This document shows, one piece after another, positions 23,575-34,924 of a DNA stretch of 64,000 nucleotides. Position 1 is the first letter of the stretch. Every line of letters starts with the position of its first letter. The translations under genes and the position numbers were made by a program. The notes under the pieces are model-generated. The model saw only the letters and a list, made by a program, of their open reading frames with translations. It searched no databases and was not told the origin of the DNA. This DNA comes from Paracoccaceae bacterium (lineage in GTDB: Bacteria; Pseudomonadota; Alphaproteobacteria; Rhodobacterales; Rhodobacteraceae): assembly GCA_902606585.1 (NCBI GenBank), contig CACLGX010000004.1, positions 48,336-112,335 on the forward strand. Reading direction: 5' to 3'.

Positions 23575-24039
23575 ATGAAAAAAACACTTATATCAAATGG
23601 ACCCCTCGAAACCAAAGCGCTTGCTTCAAGAATAAGAGAAAAGTTGCAAAATGGTGATATAGTATTGTTGAAAGGGGAAATTGGAGCAGGTAAAAGTCAC
23701 TTTGCAAGGTCCCTTATACAAGCCGCAATGGATAAAGTAGAAGACGTTCCATCTCCAACATTTACCCTAGTACAAACTTATGACACTTTAGCTGGCTCTA
23801 TTTGGCATGCCGATCTGTACCGATTAAGTGATCAGAGCGAGGTTTTTGAATTAGGCTTAATTGATGCGTTTGGTAATGATATTGTTCTAATAGAATGGCC
23901 AGATCGACTTGGTTATCTTGAACCACAAGATGCACTTACGATTGAATTAGTTATTCTTGAAAATGATAAAAGAGAAGTAATTTTTTCAACTAGCTCTTGC
24001 GTATGGGAGGCGCGTCTTGAGAAGACCTTACAGAAATAA
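23575..24039 (+). CDS. tsaE: tRNA threonylcarbamoyladenosine biosynthesis protein TsaE
   Basis: LLKGEIGAGKSHFARSLI; VPSPTFTLVQTYD; IWHADLYRL; VLIEWPDRLG. Confidence 0.95.
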   Translation: MKKTLISNGPLETKALASRIREKLQNGDIVLLKGEIGAGKSHFARSLIQAAMDKVEDVPSPTFTLVQTYDTLAGSIWHADLYRLSDQSEVFELGLIDAFGNDIVLIEWPDRLGYLEPQDALTIELVILENDKREVIFSTSSCVWEARLEKTLQK

Positions 24040-24089
24040 AATCTGTATTAATTTATTTTTTAGAAACCTTTACGTAAAAGGGCTTACAG

Positions 24090-27020
24090 ATGATTTTTCC
24101 TGATATTTCTGGGATATTTGGCATCAGCCCTGGAGCAAACTTTCCACGCGAGCTTGCAAATGGAATATTGAACCGTTTTGCAACATCTGAGCCAGAGGTT
24201 TTAGCAAATTTACAAGTAATAGTTAATTCAACAAGAATGCGTCACAGGTTAACAGAAGAATTAGTTGAGTTGGGGGCCATGCTCCATCCCCGTATTTTAA
24301 TTTTGCCTGAAGTATCCGAACTTATTCCCGATAGTTATAAACCAAATCCTCCTTATTCTTTAGTTCATAAATTTGAAATTATGGCATTAGTTCAAAAACT
24401 GGTCGAAGCACAGCCAGATATTGCTGCTCAATCGTCTATCTACGCACTTACAAAAAGTCTTTCTGATTTGATTGACGAAATTCAAGGGGAAGCTGTACCT
24501 GTTGAAAAAATTTTAAACCTCGATATTTCAGATCTATCTGGCCATTGGAAAAGAAGCCAACTTTTTTTGAATATCATAAAAAAATATCTTGAAAATCGAA
24601 AAACTGACCCAGATGAAGAGGCTTGGTTAAGACAAGTTATAGGTGCTCTTACTATTTATTGGTCAAAGAGCCCGCCCCAAAACCCTATACTTATTGCTGG
24701 CTCATCCGGCTCGCGAGCAACGACAAGAAAATTAATACAGGAAATTATTAAGTTGCCTAATGGGGCAGTAGTTTTACCAGGTTTCGATTTTACTTTACCT
24801 AAAGAATTATGGGGTGAAAAAGAACAAGTAGGCGTGCCAGAAGACCATCCACAGTTTAGAAATTTGAAAACATTTTTTACCTTAGGGCTGCGGCAAGAAC
24901 AACTACAAAAATGGTACCTAAAAGAAAAATCTAATATAGCATTACAAAATTTAATTGGTCTATCTTTAAGGCCAGCACCTGTTACGGATTGCTGGTTAGA
25001 AGAAGGCCCAAAATTGGGCAATGTTTCAGATATCACAGAAAAAATAAGTCTGGTTGAAGCTGATAGCATTAGGGATGAGGCTTTGGCTATATCATTCAGA
25101 ATAATTTCTGCCGTGAAAGAAGAGCAAAATCTGATTTTGATATCACCAAACCGAAAGCTGACAAGAATGGTTTCCGCCTACCTATCTAATTGGGATATTA
25201 TTCCTGATGACAGTGCTGGGGTTCCTTTACAGCTAACACCCTCGGGTAGATTTCTACGCTTAGTGGTTTCTCTTTTTACAGGACCTGTGACGACAACAAA
25301 AATTTTTGCTTTATTGAAGCATCCTTTAACTCACAGTGGCGGGGAATTTAGAAATGATCATTTAGTATTTGTTCAAAGCCTCGAACTGTTCTTCAGAACC
25401 GCCGATGTCAGTATATTTTGTGCAGAAAGTATTTCTATTTGGTTGCAGGAAGTAAAGAATCCATATGCCTCAAAGTGGACGTCTTGGGTTTGCAATATTT
25501 TAGAAATGTTTAAGTTGCAGGATTCCTATGTTTTTGAAGAAATTCTCGATAAACACATTGAGATTTCCAACAGCTTGGCTTCTGGTCCAGACCAAAATGA
25601 GGCAAACAGTTCTGGTGGATTATGGAAACAAAATGATGGCCGCCATTGTTTTAAAATTATTGAAAAAATAAAGGAGGCCTCTCCAACGGCTAGTTCTATA
25701 TCAGCATCAAGATATGCAGACGTCTTTAATTCAATACTGGCCGAGGAACATGTACCAGAAATAAACCCAACTCATCCCAATATTATGATTTGGGGAACTT
25801 TAGAAGCTAGAGCGCATAATGCTGAGGTTTTGATTTTAGCCGGTATGAATGAAGGCTCCTGGCCATCTCCTGCTGCAATAGATCCATGGTTGAATAGAAA
25901 GATGCGAAAAGAGGCTGGATTGCTCTCTCCTGAGAGACGAATAGGCCTATCAGCACACGATTATCAACAGTCAGTCTGTAGCTCTAGTGTTTTAATGACT
26001 AGAAGTACCAAGGATAACGAATCGGAAACGATACCATCCAGATGGTTAAATAGACTTTTGAACCTACTAAGTGGGCTTTCCGGAAATAATGGTCCCGAGG
26101 CAGTTGAAAAAATGAAAGGTCGTGGCACAAAGTGGCTAGACTGGGCTTATGAAACAAAAAACTTTACCCCAACGAAAACAGCAAAACGGCCTTCTCCCAA
26201 ACCACCAAAAGACACACGGCCCAAAAAACTATCTGTAACAGAGATAAAAACTCTTATTCGAGACCCTTATGCTATCTATGCAAAACATATCCTAAAATTA
26301 ACCCCTCTTAAGCCATTACATCGAACGGCTGATCCTCTATTAAGGGGGGTTATAATACACAAAATTTTTGAGCAGTTTGTTAGGAATTGGCAACAAGACG
26401 CTTCATTGCTTGATCAAAAAAACTTTTTGTTAGATCTAACAAAAGAGCAACTAATAAAAAAAGTTGCTTCACCTACTGCACAGATCTTTTGGTTTTCTAG
26501 GGTTGAAAAAATAGCAGACTGGTTTGTTTCGGAAGAAGCAATTAGGAGGACTATGAGCAAGCCCATTGCATTAGAGAAGAAAGGGCAAATTATTATCCCA
26601 AACCTGGGCTTTAAACTCACTGCGCAAGTTGACCGAGTTGATATTAATCAGGACGGTAAAGCTATAATTTATGATTATAAAACGGGCACTGTACCAAATA
26701 GAAATGTCCAATTACATTTTGATAAGCAGCTTTTTTTACTTGCTTTAATTGTTGAAGATGGTGGTTTTTCGGATATTGCACCTTTGAGTGTTTCTAATGC
26801 TTCTTTTATTGATCTTAATAATAAAAAGGCAGTTTTTGCCCCATTTGATCAAGAATGTTTAGAAACACACCGTGGCAAATTCCACTTATTGATTGAGAGA
26901 TATCTCAATCCAGAACAGGGCTTTACCGCAAGGCGAGCTATGTTTCAGGTTGAAGATATTTCTGACTATGATGGGATATCCCGTTTTGGGGAGTGGTCTA
27001 TTCAGGATAAGACCCAATGA
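24090..27020 (+). CDS. addB: Double-strand break repair protein AddB
   Basis: C-terminal nuclease region (IYDYKTGTVPNRNVQLHFDKQLFLLAL); LILAGMNEGSWP; ATGA overlap with addA. Confidence 0.93.
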   Translation: MIFPDISGIFGISPGANFPRELANGILNRFATSEPEVLANLQVIVNSTRMRHRLTEELVELGAMLHPRILILPEVSELIPDSYKPNPPYSLVHKFEIMALVQKLVEAQPDIAAQSSIYALTKSLSDLIDEIQGEAVPVEKILNLDISDLSGHWKRSQLFLNIIKKYLENRKTDPDEEAWLRQVIGALTIYWSKSPPQNPILIAGSSGSRATTRKLIQEIIKLPNGAVVLPGFDFTLPKELWGEKEQVGVPEDHPQFRNLKTFFTLGLRQEQLQKWYLKEKSNIALQNLIGLSLRPAPVTDCWLEEGPKLGNVSDITEKISLVEADSIRDEALAISFRIISAVKEEQNLILISPNRKLTRMVSAYLSNWDIIPDDSAGVPLQLTPSGRFLRLVVSLFTGPVTTTKIFALLKHPLTHSGGEFRNDHLVFVQSLELFFRTADVSIFCAESISIWLQEVKNPYASKWTSWVCNILEMFKLQDSYVFEEILDKHIEISNSLASGPDQNEANSSGGLWKQNDGRHCFKIIEKIKEASPTASSISASRYADVFNSILAEEHVPEINPTHPNIMIWGTLEARAHNAEVLILAGMNEGSWPSPAAIDPWLNRKMRKEAGLLSPERRIGLSAHDYQQSVCSSSVLMTRSTKDNESETIPSRWLNRLLNLLSGLSGNNGPEAVEKMKGRGTKWLDWAYETKNFTPTKTAKRPSPKPPKDTRPKKLSVTEIKTLIRDPYAIYAKHILKLTPLKPLHRTADPLLRGVIIHKIFEQFVRNWQQDASLLDQKNFLLDLTKEQLIKKVASPTAQIFWFSRVEKIADWFVSEEAIRRTMSKPIALEKKGQIIIPNLGFKLTAQVDRVDINQDGKAIIYDYKTGTVPNRNVQLHFDKQLFLLALIVEDGGFSDIAPLSVSNASFIDLNNKKAVFAPFDQECLETHRGKFHLLIERYLNPEQGFTARRAMFQVEDISDYDGISRFGEWSIQDKTQ

Positions 27021-30000
27021 AAAACCATAACATGGCAACTCTCGCTCAAATCCGTGCATCTAATCCAGATGGCTCTACTTGGCTTTCTGCTAACGCAGGT
27101 TCTGGCAAGACGCGTGTTTTAACCGATAGGGTTGCTAGATTACTACTGGAAGGCGTGTCACCCGAAAATATTTTATGCTTAACTTATACAAAAGCCGCAG
27201 CGTCAGAAATGCAAAACCGCTTATTTGAGCGCTTGGGTAAGTGGGCTATGCAAGATGACAGAAATCTCAGAAATAGCCTTACTAAACTAGGCCTAGAACT
27301 GAGACTAAACAAACAAACATTTAAGCAAGCAAGAACTCTGTTCGCTCGAGCAATTGAGGTGCCAGGAAGCTTAAAGATACAAACAATTCACTCTTTTTGC
27401 TCTTCGTTACTCAGACGTTTTCCTCTTGAGGCAGGTGTTTCTCCGAATTTCACAGAAATTGATGAATGGACTGCCAAAGCACTTTGTACAGAAATTTTGG
27501 AAAAAATATCAAATGATGAGATAGTCTCAATCTCTTTGGCTAATGTTTCAAAATTTCTGAGTGATGTTAATTTGACAGACCTGCTGACAGATATTTTAAA
27601 GAATCGTACTGTTTTGTCCAAATTTAAAAGTCATTCTGAAATCTATTCTGAGTTTGGATTAAATAGTAATGTGCCTTTTGAAGAATGCTTAAATAAACAC
27701 TTCGACAGTAAAGACCTTAAAGTGATAAAAATTTTACGAGAGGGCATGCAAAATGGTGGTGTCCGAGACAGAGCAGCTGCCAAAAAACTCTTAAATATAA
27801 AATCTATCAATTTAGAATTTATAAAAACCTTAGAAGATATTTTATTGTACAAAGGCAGTACGGAAAAGAGACCCGAATTTAGTGCAAAAACTAATAGTTT
27901 TGCCTCTAAAACTGTCCTAAACGAATTTTTAAATTCTTCTGTAGAACAAGTAAATAAATTAGCAGCGAGAATAGAAGTTTTTCGACAAACAAGAATTTCA
28001 TATGAAACGTCAGAGAAAATCTGTGCTCTTTACGATTTCTCACGAGTTTTTCTTAATCATTATACAAATGAAAAATTACTTCGTGGTTGGTTAGATTTTG
28101 ATGACCTTATTTTAAAAACCCAAAAACTTTTGATAGATCCTACGATAGCAACTTGGATATTATATCGTTTAGATGGAGGTATCGATCATATACTCATTGA
28201 CGAGGCACAAGATACTAGCCCTACACAATGGCGAATTATAGAAAAACTATCGCAAGAGTTTTATGCCGGAGAAGGCTCTCGAGACAAAATAAACCGGACC
28301 CTATTCGTTGTTGGTGATAAAAAACAATCAATTTATTCTTTCCAAGGCGCCGACACTTTTGAGCTCAATCGAATTCAAAAAAAATTTAAAAAACGATTTG
28401 ACGAGGCGGCCAAACCCTTAAAAGAATTAAGTTTACAATATTCTTTTAGATCATCTCCTACAATTCTAAGGTTTGTTGATAGCATTCTAGAAAAACCTGA
28501 AAGTAAAAATGGAAGTGAACTAGAAAGCACAGAAAATCATATATCATTTTATTCTAAATTACCGGGCCGAGTTGATCTTTGGCCCTCTATAGAAAAGGCC
28601 GAGCAACCAAAAGATACAGAGTGGCAAAGCCCTGTAGATATGCCAGGAAAAGAAGATGAGAGGGTAAGATTGGCATGCCTATTAGCTGACCAAATTAACA
28701 CATTAATATCTTCTAACAGTTTAATTCCAGAAAGAACTGGCAATGATTATGTTATGCGTAAAATTAGCGCTGGCGATTTTTTAATACTGGTCCAGCGCCG
28801 ATCAGTTTTATTTCATGAGATAATCAAAGCATGCAAAAAAAGAGGCCTGCCTATTTCAGGAGCTGATCGCTTAAAGCTTATGGACGAGATTGCGGTTAAA
28901 GACCTCATTGCTTTGCTTTCATTTTTATCCTCTCCACAAGATGACTTGTCGTTAGCCACTATACTAAAATCACCTCTATTTAGCTGGAGCGAGAAGGAGC
29001 TTTTTGACTTAGCACATGATCGAGAAAATAGATTTTTATGGGAAGAGCTTAAAAAAAGGTCGGATATATTTACACATGAGTATTTAGTTTTGAGCAATCT
29101 ACTAGCCAGTATTGATTATCTAAGGCCTTATGAACTTCTTGAAAAAATACTCAACCAATATAACGGACGGGCTAATCTGATATCGCGCTTAGGAGCAGAA
29201 GCAGAAGACGCTATAGATGCTTTGCTATCTTTATCAATTGATTACGAAGTGCAAGAAACACCGAGCCTTGTAGGCTTTTTATCATGGGTTTCAACCTCTG
29301 GTTTTGAGATAAAAAGACAGCTGACAAAACAAGAAAACCAAATACGAGTAATGACTATACACGGCGCAAAAGGTCTCGAGTCTCCAATTGTTATACTACC
29401 AGAGACCCAAAAAAGGAAAGTTGAGCTACGCGATAAAATCCTAGTAGGGGAAAAAATTGCGGTGTGGAACAATAAAAAGGGCGAAGCTTCTCGTACCGAA
29501 GAAGAAATTAAATCAAAAAAAATACAAGCGCTAGAAGCCGAAAGGAGCCGGCTTCTTTATGTTGCAATCACCAGAGCTGAAACTTGGTTCATTGCAATGT
29601 CCGCAGGTCAATTAGACGACAAATGTTGGTATGAGAAAATAAAAAGTAGTTTACAATCGTCTAAAGCAAAAAAGCAAATTTTCCCTACTGGGGAAGGACT
29701 AAGGCTTGAAGAAGGAAACTGGTCATCTGCAACAGAAGAAAAAGAGTATCAGTCAAAAAAATCAAGAAATAAATTACCCGATTGGATCAAAAAGGTAAGT
29801 TTTGAAAACAAAATGCAACCAAATTATCTTATTCCATCGGATTTGGGGGGCTCCAAAACATTATCAAAAGGAAACGGGTTAAGCGAGGAAGAGGCTGCGC
29901 TTCATGGATCGCGTGTGCATAAATTACTTGATTTACTTCCAAGGTATTCTTCTCAAGATTGGCCCGAATATTCTTTAAAAATGCTCAAGGCCAACAGACT

Positions 30001-30409
30001 TTTTGATGGACCTCCAAACGTCGAAAGCGCTATTAAAGAAGCACTATCAGTTTTGACCGACCCAAAGTTTTCATATATTTTTGCTAAAGATGTCCTTAGC
30101 GAGGTACCTTTCTCAGCCCAGTTGCCCAATTTAAAAAATCAGAAAATCTATGGTATTATCGATCGTCTTATAGTTGGAAGCAACAATGTCCAAATTATAG
30201 ATTTCAAAACCAATTCGACCGTTCCAAAAACAGCAAATAAAATTCCACTTGGAATTTTAAGGCAAATGGGGGCTTACAAATTAGCTATAGAGGAGATATA
30301 TCCAGGTAAAGAAGTAAGCTGCTACATTTTATGGACTGCAATCAAAAAAATAGATCATCTGGAAAAAGATCTATTAGATTATGACAATCTTGATAGTTAC
30401 ACATCTTGA
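27017..30409 (+). CDS. addA: Double-strand break repair helicase AddA
   Basis: UvrD-like: WLSANAGSGKTRVLTDRVARLLLEG; LIDEAQDTSPTQW; VVGDKKQSIYSFQGAD; IDFKTNS. Confidence 0.95.
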   Translation: MKNHNMATLAQIRASNPDGSTWLSANAGSGKTRVLTDRVARLLLEGVSPENILCLTYTKAAASEMQNRLFERLGKWAMQDDRNLRNSLTKLGLELRLNKQTFKQARTLFARAIEVPGSLKIQTIHSFCSSLLRRFPLEAGVSPNFTEIDEWTAKALCTEILEKISNDEIVSISLANVSKFLSDVNLTDLLTDILKNRTVLSKFKSHSEIYSEFGLNSNVPFEECLNKHFDSKDLKVIKILREGMQNGGVRDRAAAKKLLNIKSINLEFIKTLEDILLYKGSTEKRPEFSAKTNSFASKTVLNEFLNSSVEQVNKLAARIEVFRQTRISYETSEKICALYDFSRVFLNHYTNEKLLRGWLDFDDLILKTQKLLIDPTIATWILYRLDGGIDHILIDEAQDTSPTQWRIIEKLSQEFYAGEGSRDKINRTLFVVGDKKQSIYSFQGADTFELNRIQKKFKKRFDEAAKPLKELSLQYSFRSSPTILRFVDSILEKPESKNGSELESTENHISFYSKLPGRVDLWPSIEKAEQPKDTEWQSPVDMPGKEDERVRLACLLADQINTLISSNSLIPERTGNDYVMRKISAGDFLILVQRRSVLFHEIIKACKKRGLPISGADRLKLMDEIAVKDLIALLSFLSSPQDDLSLATILKSPLFSWSEKELFDLAHDRENRFLWEELKKRSDIFTHEYLVLSNLLASIDYLRPYELLEKILNQYNGRANLISRLGAEAEDAIDALLSLSIDYEVQETPSLVGFLSWVSTSGFEIKRQLTKQENQIRVMTIHGAKGLESPIVILPETQKRKVELRDKILVGEKIAVWNNKKGEASRTEEEIKSKKIQALEAERSRLLYVAITRAETWFIAMSAGQLDDKCWYEKIKSSLQSSKAKKQIFPTGEGLRLEEGNWSSATEEKEYQSKKSRNKLPDWIKKVSFENKMQPNYLIPSDLGGSKTLSKGNGLSEEEAALHGSRVHKLLDLLPRYSSQDWPEYSLKMLKANRLFDGPPNVESAIKEALSVLTDPKFSYIFAKDVLSEVPFSAQLPNLKNQKIYGIIDRLIVGSNNVQIIDFKTNSTVPKTANKIPLGILRQMGAYKLAIEEIYPGKEVSCYILWTAIKKIDHLEKDLLDYDNLDSYTS

Positions 30410-30462
30410 CGTTTTGCTTTGCACTTCTTACGTTAAAAATATAAAAATTCGGGAGTAAATAA

Positions 30463-30783
30463 ATGGGTACAGTAGCAGTAACAGACGATACATTTGAAAC
30501 AGAAGTCCGCAATTCAACAATACCAGTTGTTGTAGATTTTTGGGCTGAGTGGTGCGGGCCATGTAAGCAAATCGGACCTGCTTTGGAAGAATTGTCCGCC
30601 GAATACGAAGGTAAAGTAAAAATTGCAAAGGTTGATGTGGATACAAACCCTAATGCTGCCGCTTCCATGGGTGTAAGAGGAATTCCCGCATTGTTTATTT
30701 TTAAAGATGGTGAAGTTGTATCTAATAGAGCAGGCGCCGCCCCTAAAGCAGCGCTTCAAAGCTGGATAGACGATAGCATTTAG
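30463..30783 (+). CDS. trxA: Thioredoxin
   Basis: [38 protein letters not shown]. Confidence 0.98.
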   Translation: MGTVAVTDDTFETEVRNSTIPVVVDFWAEWCGPCKQIGPALEELSAEYEGKVKIAKVDVDTNPNAAASMGVRGIPALFIFKDGEVVSNRAGAAPKAALQSWIDDSI

Positions 30784-30812
30784 CAATAAAATTGTAATTT
30801 TGAGGACATATT

Positions 30813-31364
30813 ATGTCATCAAGTGATTTTCCAAACTGGCATGGAACGACAATCATTGGCGTCAAAAAAGAAGGTAAGGTTGTTGTCGCTGGAGATGGAC
30901 AAGTTAGCCTAGGTCAAACCGTTATAAAGGGCAGCGCTAAAAAGGTTCGCAAAATATCACCTGGTGGATTTGATGTTGTTTGTGGATTTGCAGGATCAAC
31001 TGCAGACGCCTTTACTCTTTTGGAACGCTTAGAGGCCAAACTAGAAGCAATGCCAGGCCAGCTTTCCAGAGCATCGGTCGAACTTGCAAAAGATTGGAGG
31101 ACCGACAAGTATCTTCAAAAATTAGAAGCAATGCTTATTGTCACCGACGGTGACAGTCTATTAGTAATAACCGGTGCCGGCGACGTTTTAGAGCCTGAAC
31201 ACAATGTTGCGGCCATAGGATCAGGTGGAAATTATGCTCTGGCAGCGGCTAGAGGAATGATGAATACTAAAAAGTCTGCAGAGGCTGTTGCACGCGAAGC
31301 AATGGCTATAGCAGCTGATATTTGTGTATACACTAATGGGAATCTAACTGTAGAAACTCTTTAA
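30813..31364 (+). CDS. hslV: ATP-dependent protease subunit HslV
   Basis: [29 protein letters not shown]...; adjacent to hslU. Confidence 0.98.
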   Translation: MSSSDFPNWHGTTIIGVKKEGKVVVAGDGQVSLGQTVIKGSAKKVRKISPGGFDVVCGFAGSTADAFTLLERLEAKLEAMPGQLSRASVELAKDWRTDKYLQKLEAMLIVTDGDSLLVITGAGDVLEPEHNVAAIGSGGNYALAAARGMMNTKKSAEAVAREAMAIAADICVYTNGNLTVETL

Positions 31365-31430
31365 AGATAGTTTATAAAAAAATATATTAACCGCCTAAAA
31401 TTACCAGAAAAAATTAATCCAGAGGAATAA

Positions 31431-32738
31431 ATGACAGACCTTACACCACGTGAAATCGTCTCGGAGCTAGACCGTTTTATTATTGGGCAAAATGATGCGA
31501 AGCGCGCTGTGGCTGTAGCGTTAAGATCGCGTTGGAGAAGGAAACAATTATCCACCGACTTGCGTGATGAAGTTTATCCAAAAAATATTCTAATGATTGG
31601 GCCTACTGGTGTAGGAAAAACAGAAATTAGCAGACGTTTAGCAAAGTTAGCACGTGCCCCATTTATAAAAGTTGAGGCAACAAAGTTCACTGAAGTTGGA
31701 TATGTAGGCCGCGATGTAGAACAAATAGTACGGGATTTAGTAGATGCAGCTATTAATGATACCAGAGAATATATGAGGGAAGACGTAAAAGCTAAGGCTC
31801 AAAAAGCTGCCGAAGATCGTGTTTTAGACGCTATAGCGGGCACTGATGCTCGTGACTCAACACGCGAAATGTTTCGAAAAAAACTTCTGAACGGTGAACT
31901 AGACGAGACCGAGATCGAATTAGACGTGAACGATACTTCCAACCCGATGTCAATGTTTGATATACCAGGACAGCCGGGGTCGCAGATGGGAATGATGAAT
32001 ATAGGAGATATATTCGGTAAAGCTATGAGCGGAAGAAAAACTCGCCGAAGAATGACCGTTTCGGAAAGCCATGATATTTTATTAAGCGAAGAGGCTGACA
32101 AAATATTAGATGATGAGATTGTCACTCGCACTGCATTGGAAGCTGTTCAAGAAAATGGCATCGTATTTCTAGATGAAATCGACAAGGTGTGTGCCCGAAG
32201 CGATTCAAGGGGTGCTGACGTGAGCCGCGAAGGTGTCCAGCGCGACCTTCTGCCACTTATTGAGGGAACAACTGTCAGCACAAAGCATGGACCAATTAAA
32301 ACAGATCACATTCTTTTCATAGCGTCGGGAGCGTTCCATGTGGCCAAACCTTCCGACTTATTGCCAGAGTTACAGGGGCGCCTTCCAATCCGTGTAGAAT
32401 TAAGAGCTCTGACAGAAGATGATTTTGTCCGAATTCTAACTGAAACAGATAACGCTTTGACTCGGCAATATTCAGCACTTATGGGAACTGAAGGTGTAGA
32501 GGTTTCTTTTTCAGATGATGGAATCCAAGCGTTAGCAAAAATTGCAGCTGAAGTTAATCATTCAGTGGAAAATATTGGTGCCAGACGATTATATACTGTC
32601 CTGGAGCGTGTCTTCGAGGAGCTTTCGTTTACTGCACCCGATAAGTCGGGTTCAAAAGTAAAAGTTGACGTTGCTTTCGTTGAACAGCATGTTGGAGAGC
32701 TAAGCAAAAGTACAGATCTTAGCAGATATGTTCTTTGA
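31431..32738 (+). CDS. hslU: ATP-dependent protease ATPase subunit HslU
   Basis: [50 protein letters not shown]-terminal LSRYVL. Confidence 0.98.
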   Translation: MTDLTPREIVSELDRFIIGQNDAKRAVAVALRSRWRRKQLSTDLRDEVYPKNILMIGPTGVGKTEISRRLAKLARAPFIKVEATKFTEVGYVGRDVEQIVRDLVDAAINDTREYMREDVKAKAQKAAEDRVLDAIAGTDARDSTREMFRKKLLNGELDETEIELDVNDTSNPMSMFDIPGQPGSQMGMMNIGDIFGKAMSGRKTRRRMTVSESHDILLSEEADKILDDEIVTRTALEAVQENGIVFLDEIDKVCARSDSRGADVSREGVQRDLLPLIEGTTVSTKHGPIKTDHILFIASGAFHVAKPSDLLPELQGRLPIRVELRALTEDDFVRILTETDNALTRQYSALMGTEGVEVSFSDDGIQALAKIAAEVNHSVENIGARRLYTVLERVFEELSFTAPDKSGSKVKVDVAFVEQHVGELSKSTDLSRYVL

Positions 32739-32741
32739 CTT

Positions 32742-33425
32742 CTACAAGTAACCTTTCAACGGCCCATCTTCATCTAACGCTTCTGATGTCTCAAATGGGC
32801 CGAGTACAGTTTGATCTTTAACTACTATGCAATGGCCTGCAATTTGTCGGACATCTTTTGGGTCGTGAGTAATCAGCAATACCGAAATATCTTGCTCTTT
32901 TGATAAGCTATCGACCAAGTCAATTAACTCTGATTTCTGATTGGGACCAAGTGCAGAGAATGGTTCGTCAAGGAGCAAAATAGGGTTTCGCTGTAAAAGC
33001 ACTCGAGCTAGCGCAGCGCGACTTTGTTGTCCACCAGACATTTCAGAAGGCAGGCGATCAATTAATTCAACTATGCCAACTTTTTCTAAAACTTTTTTTA
33101 TTTTTTCTCTGGAAGATTCTGAAACAAAAAATTTATTACCACAAACTAAATTTAAATTTTGGACTATAGACAGGTGAGGGAATAAATTGAAATCCTGAAA
33201 TATGATTGAACACGGACGTTTATTTGAAGGCAGTAAATCTATACGAGTTTCATCTACAAAGATTTTTCCAGAAGTTAAGGCTCTATGTCCGCTCAAGGAC
33301 GATAAAAGTGTTGACTTTCCAGCGCCTGATTGCCCAACCACTGATGTAAAACCTTTTGGTAAAGTCATATTCACCGCTAACTGAAAATCAACTATCTTTA
33401 TAATGACATCTTCAAATCTGATCAT
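32742..33425 (-). CDS. thiQ: Thiamine ABC transporter, ATP-binding protein
   Basis: GQSGAGKSTLLSSLSG; MSGGQQSRAALARVLLQRNPILLLDEPFSAL; downstream of a TPP riboswitch. Confidence 0.88.
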   Translation of the reverse strand: MIRFEDVIIKIVDFQLAVNMTLPKGFTSVVGQSGAGKSTLLSSLSGHRALTSGKIFVDETRIDLLPSNKRPCSIIFQDFNLFPHLSIVQNLNLVCGNKFFVSESSREKIKKVLEKVGIVELIDRLPSEMSGGQQSRAALARVLLQRNPILLLDEPFSALGPNQKSELIDLVDSLSKEQDISVLLITHDPKDVRQIAGHCIVVKDQTVLGPFETSEALDEDGPLKGYL

Positions 33426-34924
33426 AGAATACGACCCAATTTATCAAAAAATGCAAAGCTTCCAAATGCTAACAAAGACAACAGGAGAGCAGAAGCTAGA
33501 GCTTCATCTACTCTATAGGATCCCATGAGTTGGTAGATTTTCAAAGGTAAAGTAGCTATTTCACCTGAACCAAATAGTACTATCACTCCCAAATCGCCCA
33601 TAGAAAGCGCTGAGGCCACGCCAAGTGAAAAACCTATTTGTCTTTTAAGCCTCCGAAGATAAACCCACCAGACCCAAAAAATACCCGTCAGACCTATGGA
33701 AAGAGATAAATTTTCGAACTCCGTTCTTATCTCTACAGCTGATGGTTTTAATATGCGGATTACAAAGGGTAGAGATACTAGTGCATTCACAATAGCTGTA
33801 ACTGGTACTGCCAATAAGTAAGGGTTTCCAAAGTTTTTTAGCATCAAAAAAGTACCTGCTCCCATTACTATTGGAGAGATTGCTATACCAAGCGAGCCAA
33901 ACATTTCTCCCATATTTGTCGTTAAGCACAAACCGAGGAAAACAGACAAAAAAGATGACAGTATGGCTATTTGTATTGATAAGATTGCCGCTTTAAATAC
34001 AGAAAATGGCAGAAAGAAAACGTTGGCAAAACCATAGAAAAAAATCACCAGTATTGGGATAAAAATAAAAAGTAATGTTACAATTATAACCGAGGTATCC
34101 ATGATTTTTTGAAAGTTAGAGGGGTTTTGATTTGAGATTTTAATATCAAGACCAAAAACTGTTTTTGGTTTAACTATAAATTGACTAGCGAAAACCACGC
34201 TAAATACTAAAACAATTTGGATTAATGCTAATTGTGCAGCTTTTGAAAAGTCTAAATCGTAAAAAAATGCCTGATAGATAGCTAATTCAACAGTTGTGGC
34301 CTTCGGGCCTCCACCCAAAGTTAAAGCTACAGCAAAACTAGAAAGACAAATTGCAAATATAACCGCCCAAACACCTGGACAAACCTTTTTCAAAACTGGC
34401 CACTCCAGGACAAGGAATTTTTGAGCAGACGACAATTTTAAAGACGAAACGAGCCTATATTGTTCACCAGGCATATCATTAAAAGCCTGAAGTAAAATCC
34501 TAATTGCTAGAGGAAGATTGAAAAATACGTGTGCCAGAATTACACCCCAAAAACCATAAATTTTAATAGAATCAAGGCCAATTAAATTAAGAAAATTATT
34601 CACTATGCCATTATTACCAAAAACTAAAATTAGTCCCAAAACAGCAACAATTACTGGTAAAATAAAAGGTGCTCCTAGAATTAAAACTACGAAGCTTTTT
34701 CCCCAAAATTTTTGCCTTAGAAGCGCTTTGGCTACAGGAATGGCAAGAACTGTTGACAACGTTGCTGAGTAGGCGGCCTGAACAAATGTAAACTTTATCG
34801 CAGCTATATCCGAAATAGATAAGCTTAAAGATAACCCACTAAAATTTATTAGGAAGATGAGTGGGCCCAATAATAGGCCCACTAAAAACATAGAGCTAAT
34901 TACTGCGACAGTGCTGCGCGCCAT
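33422..34924 (-). CDS. thiP: Thiamine ABC transporter, permease
   Basis: Duplicated binding-protein-dependent permease domains, multi-TM; between thiB and thiQ. Confidence 0.88.
   Translation of the reverse strand: MARSTVAVISSMFLVGLLLGPLIFLINFSGLSLSLSISDIAAIKFTFVQAAYSATLSTVLAIPVAKALLRQKFWGKSFVVLILGAPFILPVIVAVLGLILVFGNNGIVNNFLNLIGLDSIKIYGFWGVILAHVFFNLPLAIRILLQAFNDMPGEQYRLVSSLKLSSAQKFLVLEWPVLKKVCPGVWAVIFAICLSSFAVALTLGGGPKATTVELAIYQAFFYDLDFSKAAQLALIQIVLVFSVVFASQFIVKPKTVFGLDIKISNQNPSNFQKIMDTSVIIVTLLFIFIPILVIFFYGFANVFFLPFSVFKAAILSIQIAILSSFLSVFLGLCLTTNMGEMFGSLGIAISPIVMGAGTFLMLKNFGNPYLLAVPVTAIVNALVSLPFVIRILKPSAVEIRTEFENLSLSIGLTGIFWVWWVYLRRLKRQIGFSLGVASALSMGDLGVIVLFGSGEIATLPLKIYQLMGSYRVDEALASALLLSLLAFGSFAFFDKLGRIL

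Noticed and set aside
30342-30786. Minus-strand ORFs across the addA/trxA junction (30342-30668, 30428-30646, 30514-30786)
   Set aside because: They are antisense to trxA and the addA end, with no family signature.
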